Of a DNA stretch of 44,670 nt, positions 27,176 through 34,890 are shown piece after piece. The notes below the pieces were generated by a model. The model was not told the origin of the DNA. It was given only the letters and a program-made list of their open reading frames with translations, and ran no database searches. The position numbers and the translations under genes were made by a program. This DNA comes from JBLRWS01 sp047921075 (GTDB lineage: Bacteria; Bacteroidota; Rhodothermia; Balneolales; Balneolaceae). The stretch spans positions 1 to 44,670 of the forward strand of contig JBLRWS010000015.1 of assembly GCA_047921075.1 (NCBI GenBank), given 5' to 3'. The first letter of the stretch is position 1. Every line of letters begins with the position of its first letter.

Positions 27176-28333
27176 TCAGTTCAAATTGTCTGGCGCGGTA
27201 TCAGCAAACCGGGTGCGAAACGGTAGCTCGAGCTGCTCGCCAATGGTGCCCTGGCCGGTCAGGTTCAATCCCGAAACGGAGATGCCCAGAAGGCGCACAT
27301 CGCGGGCTCCGGCTTCGGTTTCGTCGAATAACAAAATGGCTACCCGGGCAATTTCCTCCGCCGAGCTGGTAAAAGAGGGCAAGGTATGGCTTCGGGTAAT
27401 GGTATCGAAGTTTTTGTAGCGCACTTTCAAGGTAATTGTTTTTCCGCCGGCCTGTAGCCTGTCCATACTGTCGGCCACTTTTTCAGCAAGCTCCTGAAGA
27501 AACGACACCATCCACTCCCGGTCCGATACATCATCGGAAAAGGTGCGTTCTTTGCCGATCGATTTGCGGATGCGATGCGATTTAACGGGGCGTTCGTCAA
27601 TGGCCCGGGCAATGCGGAAATAGTGGTGGCCGGCCTTGCCAAACTGTTTCACCAGATCCACCTCATCCCATTTTTTTAAATCGGCACCGGTTTCGATACC
27701 GAGCTGTTCCATTTTGCGCTGTGTAACCTTTCCCACACCGTGAAACGTACCAATGGGCAGTGCCTCTACAAATGCCTCGGCTTTGTGTGGAGGAATCAGA
27801 AAACAGCCGTCGGGCTTGTCCATATCGGAGGCAATTTTTGCCAGGAATTTATTGATGGAGATGCCGGCTGATGCCGTAAGGTCGGTTTCGTTTTTAATGT
27901 CGGCCCGAATGGCTTGTGCGATTCGGGTAGCCGAGGGGGTATTGGCAAAATTTTCGGTCACATCCAGATACGCTTCATCCAGCGACAGCGGCTCTACAAG
28001 ATCGGTGTATCGAAAAAAGATGTCGCGGATTTGGTGCGATACCTCCTTATAAATGTCGAAACGTGGTTTTACAAAAATACACGAAGGGCAGAGCGATACG
28101 GCGCGCATAGCCGGCATGGCCGAGTGGATACCGTATCGCCGGGCTTCGTAGCTGGCGGCGGCCACCACACCGCGCCCCTGAGGAGAGCCGCCCACAACAA
28201 CCGGCTTGCCCCGCAGCTCCGGCCGATCGCGCTGTTCAACCGAGGCGAAAAAGGCATCCATATCGATATGGATGATCTTGCGGGTGGTGTTGGATGTGCC
28301 GGAGAATTTTTCCACGAGGGTGAAAGCAAACAA
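27176..28333 (-). CDS. dinB: DNA polymerase IV (translesion)
   Basis: 385 aa Y-family polymerase. Catalytic residues are in HIDMDAFFASVEQ (Asp24) and SLDEAYLDVT. Also visible are KPVVVGG, AASYEARRYGIHSAMP, the HhH thumb (TFHGVGKVTQRKMEQLGI), SIGKERTF at the little-finger start, and a beta-clamp-binding QLELPF at 367-372. It copies past damaged bases with low fidelity. The start used is a TTG at 28333 with AAGGA nine bases upstream; a GTG at 28315 is the alternative. It heads a dinB-ydjM unit and is divergent from a GlsB-like gene, with an inverted repeat between them. Confidence 0.96.
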   Translation of the reverse strand: MFAFTLVEKFSGTSNTTRKIIHIDMDAFFASVEQRDRPELRGKPVVVGGSPQGRGVVAAASYEARRYGIHSAMPAMRAVSLCPSCIFVKPRFDIYKEVSHQIRDIFFRYTDLVEPLSLDEAYLDVTENFANTPSATRIAQAIRADIKNETDLTASAGISINKFLAKIASDMDKPDGCFLIPPHKAEAFVEALPIGTFHGVGKVTQRKMEQLGIETGADLKKWDEVDLVKQFGKAGHHYFRIARAIDERPVKSHRIRKSIGKERTFSDDVSDREWMVSFLQELAEKVADSMDRLQAGGKTITLKVRYKNFDTITRSHTLPSFTSSAEEIARVAILLFDETEAGARDVRLLGISVSGLNLTGQGTIGEQLELPFRTRFADTAPDNLN

Positions 28334-28351
28334 ATTCTTAATTCCTTATCT

Positions 28352-28369
28352 TTTGCACCTTAATGCAAA
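28352..28369. promoter_or_regulatory. Inverted repeat TTTGCA-N6-TGCAAA between dinB and the GlsB-like gene
   Basis: Two perfect 6-bp arms around CCTTAA, 18 bp upstream of the dinB start and 19 bp upstream of the divergent GlsB-like start. The placement fits an operator for dinB. It is not a known LexA consensus. Confidence 0.4.
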
Positions 28370-28388
28370 CAGGCAATCTACGATTTTC

Positions 28389-28667
28389 ATGGAAGAGTTA
28401 AACGGTATCACCATCTATTGGTTAATCTCAATCGGTCTGCTGGTAGGGCTCATTGTGGATTTTTTTATTGGTAAACGCGGGGTAAGCTTGGGCGCCAATC
28501 TGTTTGGCGGTGCCGCCGGGTCTGTAATTATTGGAGTGGTGATGATTTTACTTGGCGTGTTTGCTCCTCTGGTGTATGCCGCGCTTGGCTCCATCGCTTT
28601 TCTGTTTTTGTGCAACGTGTTTAGCTTTGATCACAAGCATGGCGAAGATGCTCGCACCAGTGCCTGA
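28389..28667 (+). CDS. GlsB/YeaQ/YmgE-like small membrane protein
   Basis: 92 aa from the ATG at 28389. Upstream frame is open but lies inside the divergent dinB region, so it is ignored. Three hydrophobic helices with glycine-rich turns (ISIGLLVGLIVDFFIGKRG, FGGAAGSVIIGVV, then a third helix) match the transglycosylase-associated/GlsB family. These are linked to stress responses, but their molecular activity is unproven. The third helix is longer than usual and ends in a polar tail. The following gene starts 5 bp after the stop, so they share a transcript. Confidence 0.75.
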   Translation: MEELNGITIYWLISIGLLVGLIVDFFIGKRGVSLGANLFGGAAGSVIIGVVMILLGVFAPLVYAALGSIAFLFLCNVFSFDHKHGEDARTSA

Positions 28668-28672
28668 GCACG

Positions 28673-29218
28673 GTGACAATGCCTGACCCCTCTCAATCGT
28701 TGCTCCCGTCACTTTCCGGAACGGCTCTGTGGCTGATTCCCCATCCGCGGGAACCGTTCCAACGAATTATTCGAACAGCGTCAGAGCGCTATCCATCCCC
28801 CACGTTTTTGCCACACATCACGCTTGGCTCCACAACGCAATCTCCGGCGGCGTGTACATTCGACCTTACACAGTCCCCACCGAAAGCGGCATCGTTTGTT
28901 GTACAGAAACCGGTGGCCGGTCCCGCCCCCTACCGGCGGGTCTATTGTGATGTGCACCCCAATGAGGCCGCCCGGGAATTTATTCGTTCCGTTAAAAGCC
29001 GTAACCCGTTTCTTCAATTCAAAACGGAGCTGCACATCAGCTTGATGTATACAGCCACCGAAGAACTGCCTCGGAGCGTGCCGTCAGAATTTATTCCGGC
29101 TGCAGCGGCCGCTATACCCGACGAGATAACCGTTGAAGCACTCTCGATAACAGAGATTTACGGAACACCCAAACAGTGGGCTGTGCATGTTCAAAAAAGC
29201 TTTCTGAATTTTGGATGA
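28673..29218 (+). CDS. 2H phosphoesterase, cyclic-phosphodiesterase-like
   Basis: 181 aa (GTG start; ATG at 28679 is an alternative). Two HxT/S-x motifs about 97 residues apart, LPHITLGS and LHISLMYT, mark the 2H phosphoesterase superfamily. The spacing and the N-terminal ALWLIPHP resemble the ADP-ribose 1'',2''-cyclic-phosphate phosphodiesterase group more than LigT/ThpR. It could act on 2',3'-cyclic or ADP-ribose cyclic phosphates of RNA processing; the substrate is not established. It is in an operon with the GlsB-like gene. Confidence 0.8.
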   Translation: MTMPDPSQSLLPSLSGTALWLIPHPREPFQRIIRTASERYPSPTFLPHITLGSTTQSPAACTFDLTQSPPKAASFVVQKPVAGPAPYRRVYCDVHPNEAAREFIRSVKSRNPFLQFKTELHISLMYTATEELPRSVPSEFIPAAAAAIPDEITVEALSITEIYGTPKQWAVHVQKSFLNFG

Positions 29219-29286
29219 TCTATTTGGAAGTAAGTGCGGATTTATAAACCTTTACACCATATTCTACCATAAACCATAAGAGATAT

Positions 29287-30690
29287 ATGTCTGACTATAA
29301 ATTTTTCCCACAGGTAAACAAGGCGTTCGACAAAGCGGCGGCCTACACCAATTTAAACGCCGGGATTCTGTCGCAAATGAAGGTGTGTAATGATGTTCTT
29401 CACATCACCTTTCCCATCGAGCGCGACAACGGAACCATCGAAGTGATCGAGGGCTGGAGAGTTGAACACAGCCATCATAAATTGCCCACCAAAGGCGGTA
29501 TCCGGTACAGCCTCACAGTAAACGAGGATGAAACCATGGCCCTTGCGGCGCTGATGACGTACAAATGCGCCGTTGTGGATGTACCGTTTGGCGGAGCAAA
29601 AGGCGGTATTAAAATTGACAAATCACAATACTCCGATACCGAGCTCGAACGCATCACCCGGCGGTATACCTTCGAGCTGATTAAGAAAAACTTCATCGGC
29701 CCGGGTATTGATGTACCCGCTCCCGATTACGGAACAAGCGCGCGCGAAATGGGGTGGATTCTGGATACCTATCGGCAGATTAATTCCGACTTGAATGCCG
29801 AAGGGTGTGTGACCGGCAAGCCGATTGCGATGGGCGGTATTCGCGGGCGGACAGAAGCGACCGGCCGCGGTGTCTTTTTCGGCATCTATGAGGCGTGCAA
29901 CAATCGGGAAGATATGAAAGAGCTGGGCCTTGAGCCGGGGCTGGATGGAAAAACCTTTATCGTACAGGGTCTTGGAAACGTGGGTTACCATGCAGCGAAA
30001 TATATGATTGAAGGCGGTGCCATCATGGTTGGTGTAGCCGAAATAGACGGCTCTATCTACAGCAAGAAAGGAATTGATCTGGACGCCTTGATGCAATACA
30101 AAAAGGAGACGGGCGGGGTAACCGGCTTCGAGGGAACCGAAACTCTGGAAAACAGCAGTTCTGTACTCGAAAGTGAGTGTAATATCCTGATTCCCGCCGC
30201 GCTCGAAAACCAGCTGAACAATAGCAACGCTCATAAAATTAAAGCCAAGATCATAGGCGAGGCGGCAAACGGCCCCACCACGTCAGAAGCGCACGAGATT
30301 ATGAAAGAGCGGGGCGCGCTCATCATTCCCGATAACTACCTGAACGCCGGTGGTGTAACGGTATCTTATTTTGAGTGGCTGAAGAACCTGCAGCACGTAC
30401 GGTTTGGCCGAATGGGGAAACGGTTTGAGGAGAGCAGCTATAAAAAAATCCTCAATGTGATTGAAACCATTTCCGACCGAAAGTTCACGGAGAAAGAGCT
30501 GGCGCATCTTGCGCGCGGCGGCGGTGAAGAGGAGCTGGTTGATTCCGGTTTGGAAGAAACCATGATTACGGCCTACAATCAGATCAACGAAATCCGAAAA
30601 GAAAAAGGGGTTGATCTGCGTACGGCTGCATTTATCAGCGCCATAAACAAGATTGGCTACATGTACAGCGATATGGGTATTTTCCCATAA
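29287..30690 (+). CDS. gdhA: Glutamate dehydrogenase (Glu/Leu/Phe/Val family)
   Basis: 467 aa. Substrate and catalytic lysines are in LPTKGGIRYS (Lys69), TYKCAVVDVPFGGAKGGI (Lys93, Lys105) and GIDVPAPDYGT. The dinucleotide fold begins TFIVQGLGNVG, with later EAANGPTT and NAGGVTVSYFEW. It interconverts glutamate and 2-oxoglutarate + ammonia. Cofactor choice is not read with confidence. In context (PRODH, PutP-like uptake) a catabolic, proline-to-glutamate-to-2-oxoglutarate role is likely (inference). It is monocistronic by appearance, closed by a terminator at 30713. Confidence 0.95.
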   Translation: MSDYKFFPQVNKAFDKAAAYTNLNAGILSQMKVCNDVLHITFPIERDNGTIEVIEGWRVEHSHHKLPTKGGIRYSLTVNEDETMALAALMTYKCAVVDVPFGGAKGGIKIDKSQYSDTELERITRRYTFELIKKNFIGPGIDVPAPDYGTSAREMGWILDTYRQINSDLNAEGCVTGKPIAMGGIRGRTEATGRGVFFGIYEACNNREDMKELGLEPGLDGKTFIVQGLGNVGYHAAKYMIEGGAIMVGVAEIDGSIYSKKGIDLDALMQYKKETGGVTGFEGTETLENSSSVLESECNILIPAALENQLNNSNAHKIKAKIIGEAANGPTTSEAHEIMKERGALIIPDNYLNAGGVTVSYFEWLKNLQHVRFGRMGKRFEESSYKKILNVIETISDRKFTEKELAHLARGGGEEELVDSGLEETMITAYNQINEIRKEKGVDLRTAAFISAINKIGYMYSDMGIFP

Positions 30691-30712
30691 ATGGTTGTAA
30701 ACAGCATAAAAA

Positions 30713-30748
30713 AACTCCCGGTAGCGCTCAACGTACCGGGAGTTATTT
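30713..30748 (+). terminator. Stem-loop terminator after gdhA
   Basis: AACTCCCGGTA pairs perfectly with TACCGGGAGTT (11 bp) around a 10-base loop and is followed by ATTTGT. It lies 22 bp after the gdhA stop and is preceded by a run of A, so it could also work in reverse. Confidence 0.8.
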
Positions 30749-30793
30749 GTACACGTACAACTGCTTTAACCAAAACATCTGATAGTAAGACGT

Positions 30794-30840
30794 AATGTGC
30801 GGCGCGGAAGTTTCATTCATCCGCACATTTTTCTTTTTTT
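30794..30840 (+). terminator. Second stem-loop with long T-run before the symporter unit
   Basis: AATGTGCGG pairs with CCGCACATT (9 bp) around an 18-base loop, then TTTTCTTTTTTTT. It is 31 bp upstream of the 31-aa ORF. It may be a backup terminator for gdhA or, if a promoter lies between the hairpins, an attenuator of the symporter. Confidence 0.6.
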
Positions 30841-30871
30841 TCCGGTTTTCTTTTAATCAATCCGGCTTGTT

Positions 30872-30967
30872 ATGGTCTCCTTTTACCTGGCCCTGTTCGT
30901 GCTGCCGATGCTGATCATTGCATTGGCTGCCATACTTGCACACAAGGACCGTCCCGCCGATGAATGA
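30872..30967 (+). CDS. 31-aa single-pass membrane ORF overlapping the PutP-like gene
   Basis: Predicted protein: a short start, one hydrophobic helix (YLALFVLPMLIIALAAILA, residues 5-23) and a charged tail HKDRPADE. Its stop overlaps the symporter start as ATGAATGA (ATG at 30960, TGA at 30965-30967), the classic layout for translational coupling. Tiny one-helix partners are known beside other Na+ symporters (for example MetS with MetP). This one is too short for ordinary gene finders. There is no clear ribosome site upstream, so expression is inferred from the overlap and the hydrophobic pattern only. Confidence 0.6.
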   Translation: MVSFYLALFVLPMLIIALAAILAHKDRPADE

Positions 30968-32453
30968 AGCGGTAGATGTTGTGGTTTCGGCCGACCGCTA
31001 CGCGATTGCCGCGTTTATCGGGTATCTGGCTATTCTGATTGGTATCGGGGTCTACTCTTCGCGGTTCTCCTCTCAAGGAATCAGCGAGTATTTTATCGGC
31101 GGCCGCAAGATGAACCGTTTTGTGGTGGCTCTTTCGGCGGTGGTGTCGGGCCGCAGTGCATGGCTTTTGCTGGGAGTAACCGGTATGGCCTACGCACGGG
31201 GGCCTTCGGCCATTTGGGCCGTTGTCGGATACATTGTAGTCGAAGTCTTTCTTTTTCTCTATTACGCCAAACGGCTGCGCAAGTTTACAGAGGCGTTTAA
31301 CTGCATCACCGTTCCCGATTTTTTTGCTGAACGGTTTGGCGATGCCGACGGACGGTTACGGATGACCATTGTGGTGATTTTTCTGGTGTTTATGGTCGGG
31401 TATGTATCGGCACAGTTTGATGCGGGCGGTAAAGCATTCGCTTCAGGGTTCGGAATCAGCACCACCTCGGGGATTTTACTCACAGCAGCCATTGTTGTGG
31501 TTTATACCATTTTGGGCGGGTTTTTAGCGGTGAGCCTGACCGACACCATTCAAGCCTTTTTCATGATTTTGGCGCTGGTGATTGTTCCTGCAATTGCCAT
31601 TGCAAATATTGGCGGCTTGCCGGAAATGCTGGCCATTCTACAAGAGATGGATGCCATTTATGTAGACCCACTGGCAATTACAGCCGGCGTTGCAATCGGT
31701 TTTTTGGGGATTGGGCTGGGCTCTCCCGGAAACCCGCACATATTGGCGCGCTATATGTCGATTGATGACCCCGCACAGCTTCGGGTTGCTGCGGTGGTTG
31801 GAACGGTATGGAACGTGCTTATGGCTTGGGGGGCTGTATTCATCGGCCTGGCTGGCCGTGCCACCTTTCCCGATGTGGCAATGCTGCCCAACAGCGACAC
31901 GGAAAATCTGTTTCCACTGCTGGCTCAGCTTCATCTGCACCCGGCCCTGTTTGGCGTGGTGCTGGCCTCTATTTTTGCCGCCATCATGTCTACCGCAGAT
32001 TCACAGCTGCTGGTTGCCGCATCGAGTGTGGTGCGCGACATCTACGAAAAAATTATCCGTAAAGGCGAGGAGATTCCTCAAAAAAAGCTGGTGCTGTACA
32101 GCCGTACCGTTGTTTTGGCTTTGGTGGTAGCGGCACTTCTATTTGGGTTTCTGGTAGAAGATCTGGTCTTTTGGCTGGTGCTTTTCGCGTGGGCGGGGCT
32201 GGGCGCATCCATTGGCCCAACATCCATTCTGGCGCTCTATTGGCGGGGTACCACGCGGGCAGGCATCTTTGCCGGGTTGATAACAGGCACAGCCGTAACC
32301 ATACTCTGGTACTTAACACCTCTGCTGCGGGAGGCGCTGTACGAACTGATTCCCGGTTTCATCGCTGCACTGCTGGCCACCTGGCTGGTAAGCCTGGCTA
32401 CAAAACCAACGGCAGCTTCACTGAAAGCGTACGACTCTATGAAGGAGCGATAG
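30960..32453 (+). CDS. putP: PutP-like sodium/proline symporter
   Basis: 497 aa from the ATG at 30960; the ATG at 30918 lies inside the preceding small ORF and adds non-conserved residues. About 13 membrane helices with SSF signatures: YFIGGRKM, the PutP-like VSGRSAWLLLGVTGMAYARGP in helices 2-3, and IFAAIMSTADSQLLVAASSVVRDIYEK, whose Ser residues form part of the Na2 site in this family. Proline is the likely substrate given the PutP-type helix-2 motif and nearby PRODH and gdhA, but substrate assignment in this family is uncertain. Expected in the inner membrane. Confidence 0.85.
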   Translation: MNEAVDVVVSADRYAIAAFIGYLAILIGIGVYSSRFSSQGISEYFIGGRKMNRFVVALSAVVSGRSAWLLLGVTGMAYARGPSAIWAVVGYIVVEVFLFLYYAKRLRKFTEAFNCITVPDFFAERFGDADGRLRMTIVVIFLVFMVGYVSAQFDAGGKAFASGFGISTTSGILLTAAIVVVYTILGGFLAVSLTDTIQAFFMILALVIVPAIAIANIGGLPEMLAILQEMDAIYVDPLAITAGVAIGFLGIGLGSPGNPHILARYMSIDDPAQLRVAAVVGTVWNVLMAWGAVFIGLAGRATFPDVAMLPNSDTENLFPLLAQLHLHPALFGVVLASIFAAIMSTADSQLLVAASSVVRDIYEKIIRKGEEIPQKKLVLYSRTVVLALVVAALLFGFLVEDLVFWLVLFAWAGLGASIGPTSILALYWRGTTRAGIFAGLITGTAVTILWYLTPLLREALYELIPGFIAALLATWLVSLATKPTAASLKAYDSMKER

Positions 32454-32463
32454 CCGTCAACAA

Positions 32464-33822
32464 TTACGAAAAGAGCTTTTTAAAGAAGCCGACAATTCCC
32501 TTCGGTTCATCCTCTTTTTGCTTTCCGGTTCGTCCGCCCGGGAGTCCGTCATACGTAGGGCGGGGCAACCCTTTGTACTTGTGTCCGTTTTCTGTGCTCT
32601 TGGGCCTTTTTTTGGAAGAGGACCGCTTCGGTTTTGATTTCGACTTATGCGGGCCGGGCTTCTGTTTCTTGCGGTCTTTCTTTTCGGCTACCTGTTTGGG
32701 CAAGGGAACCTCTTCGGGGGCATACCCGAGCTGGGTACAGATGGTTTTGATGTCGCTGCGGTCCTGCTGCGAAACCAGGGAGATAATCTTTACCGCTTTG
32801 CCGTCGCCAACCAATTCGGCCCGCAATTTATACTCATCTACCTCTTCGGGCACATCGTAATTAATAACCAGCTCGGCATTTTGAATGGGTACATCACCGG
32901 CTGATTGCTCCCCGATGATGGCGTGTTGAACATTGTTTTTCAAAAACATGTCCATCCGCTCGTCGTAGGTTTTTTTATCCACCTGATCGTGAACACTTAC
33001 CGCCCGCCGGCCGTTTTTACGCAGCACTTTGTACAGGCGATCGGCCGTTTTTCGGGAAGCGGTAAAAATGACAACACGATCCGACTTTTCATTATTCAGA
33101 TACGCCATCAAGGTGGATATCTTGGAGCGCGGCGGTACATTGATGTAATATTGGGTAAGATCTTTGGGTACAACCGGATCCGCCACCTTTTCTTTTTCTT
33201 GTTTGGGCGGGGCAAGGCGAACCAGCTCCGGTTCAGTCAGCATTTTCGATTCGGCATCGCGCAGCTCTTTGCTGTCTTTCGAGGCTACAAAAATACGCTG
33301 ACATTTATTGATGACCCGGCGCGAAATCACATCAGCGGCGGCCCAATCGGTTACGGCATCGGCCTGATCAATGATCAGATGCTCCACCTCACGAAAAACA
33401 GCACGCCCCTGCTCCAATACTTTTGCCAGCTGCTGCGGGGTGGCTACAATAATAAGCGGCCCGGCAGCAAGGATGTTCATCTGCTCTTTATCATCCTGCT
33501 CGTCGGTAAAACGGGCTGCGGCAATGGAGGCCTGTTTACCTACTTGGTCTACCCAATCGGCAATTGCGTGCACACGAGCGTTGGAATCGCCAAGCACAAT
33601 AGCCCGCGTTCCAAGCCTTCGCTCGGATTTAGATATCGTATTTAGGGATCGCAGCAGATAACCGACTTCCGGCTGATCGCCGGGCGCTGCATTGATCACT
33701 AAATCTGACCCTTCTTTAACTGATTTTAAAATTTTCTTTTGTAACGATGAGGGGTTTTCAATAGATGCTGCTTTTAACCCCTTCAAAATGTCTGAACTGA
33801 ACCGATATGAACTAAACGACAA
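32464..33822 (-). CDS. DEAD-box helicase-like pseudoenzyme with basic tail
   Basis: 452 aa. Residues 1-370 follow the two-RecA layout of DEAD-box RNA helicases: a Q-motif-like start with SSLQKKIL, ATPQQL where ATPGRL is usual, VVIFTASRKTADRL, and VINYDVPEEVDEY. Every ATPase motif is altered, however. Motif I reads AAPGDQPEV (no GKT), motif II DQAD (152-155), motif III ASKD, and motif VI YKLRAELVGDG with no HRxGRxGR. ATP hydrolysis is therefore not expected. Residues 378-415 are strongly Lys/Arg-rich and the end is GIVGFFKKLFS. It may be an RNA-binding scaffold; the role is unknown. The reading frame is intact, arguing against a decaying gene. Confidence 0.85.
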   Translation of the reverse strand: MSFSSYRFSSDILKGLKAASIENPSSLQKKILKSVKEGSDLVINAAPGDQPEVGYLLRSLNTISKSERRLGTRAIVLGDSNARVHAIADWVDQVGKQASIAAARFTDEQDDKEQMNILAAGPLIIVATPQQLAKVLEQGRAVFREVEHLIIDQADAVTDWAAADVISRRVINKCQRIFVASKDSKELRDAESKMLTEPELVRLAPPKQEKEKVADPVVPKDLTQYYINVPPRSKISTLMAYLNNEKSDRVVIFTASRKTADRLYKVLRKNGRRAVSVHDQVDKKTYDERMDMFLKNNVQHAIIGEQSAGDVPIQNAELVINYDVPEEVDEYKLRAELVGDGKAVKIISLVSQQDRSDIKTICTQLGYAPEEVPLPKQVAEKKDRKKQKPGPHKSKSKPKRSSSKKRPKSTENGHKYKGLPRPTYDGLPGGRTGKQKEDEPKGIVGFFKKLFS

Positions 33823-33909
33823 TGGATTCCTCTTCGTTTTAAAATCATCATTTCAATTAACAACTCGGTGATGCGGTCAAAACAGCCGCACTTCACAGAT
33901 TAGGCAACA

Positions 33910-34839
33910 TCATATCAACGGAGCTGCCTTTTTATTCTTGTAAGCAAAGGTAATATAAACCTCAGATAATGTCAGCAAAATCATAAGCCCAAGCAAACCT
34001 CCGGCACCGGCTTCCGGGCCAAACGCTCCTCCGGTAAAACTTTCGGGGCCGGTCAACCGGGTCTGGATTATGGCCTGCTCCGTACTTATGCCGCTAACCG
34101 GAAGTCCGTACACAGCCCCTTGAAAAAAATTCCAGGAGGCGTGCAACCCGACAGAGAGGCCAAGGCTTCCGGTACGCACAAACGGATAGGCAAGAACCAG
34201 CCCCGCAATAATCAGGTTGATTGTTGAGGAAACCGATGCTGCGGGATTGTTGATATGACCGGCGCTAAAAAACAGTGAAGAGAGAAACACGGCGGCTATA
34301 AGCTGAGAGGATCGGCTCCACGATTGAGCGTTTAGCCCCTCTTTCAGATTGATGATCAAATACCCCCGAAAGTACGCTTCTTCCCAAAACCCGACTGCCA
34401 GCATTGATACAAAAAAGAGAAGCACACCGCTCTGAATGGAGATGCCCGTCAACGGCAGTGCGTCTTCAACGCGCGCCCAGCCCATTCCAAGCATAATGCC
34501 GACAATAGTCGTCATTGCTGCGGCAGCTATGAAAAAACCGGCTGCAAAATCAGCCGCCCACAAACCGGAAATGTGGAGTCCAAAACTCCGGAAAGGCCGT
34601 TTATCAACAAAAACGGAAGCAATCAGCAGCGCTACAAACACAGCGATGGCCAACATTACATTCCAACCCAGAAACAAGGTTTGGTTTATGGCAAACTGTA
34701 GTATAACAAGCAGCAGGCATAGGGTAATTGCGATAGACGTAGTGACCAAAATGCGCCAGAGCGAACGCAAACGGTTTTCTTCTTTTTTATAGAACAGGTG
34801 CTTTAACAAGTGCTCCGCCTTTTCTTGTAAGGTTCCCAA
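33910..34839 (-). CDS. CPBP-family intramembrane protease
   Basis: About 309 aa from a TTG at 34839. The frame is open to 35007, but that longer form would overlap the divergent SRAP-like gene, and the family-like sequence starts near LFYKKEENRLRSLWRI. About eight membrane helices. All three CPBP/Abi motifs are present: EEAYFRG (about 153-159), FFSAGH (His about 194) and HASWN (His 232, Asn 236), so a working glutamate-type intramembrane protease is expected. Relatives process prenylated proteins or act in bacteriocin self-protection; no target is evident here. Start codon uncertain. Confidence 0.85.
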   Translation of the reverse strand: MGTLQEKAEHLLKHLFYKKEENRLRSLWRILVTTSIAITLCLLLVILQFAINQTLFLGWNVMLAIAVFVALLIASVFVDKRPFRSFGLHISGLWAADFAAGFFIAAAAMTTIVGIMLGMGWARVEDALPLTGISIQSGVLLFFVSMLAVGFWEEAYFRGYLIINLKEGLNAQSWSRSSQLIAAVFLSSLFFSAGHINNPAASVSSTINLIIAGLVLAYPFVRTGSLGLSVGLHASWNFFQGAVYGLPVSGISTEQAIIQTRLTGPESFTGGAFGPEAGAGGLLGLMILLTLSEVYITFAYKNKKAAPLI

Positions 34840-34890
34840 TTTCCATGTAGTATACCCGAAAGGTACTTCATCGTTAAAACAGTTGCGATT

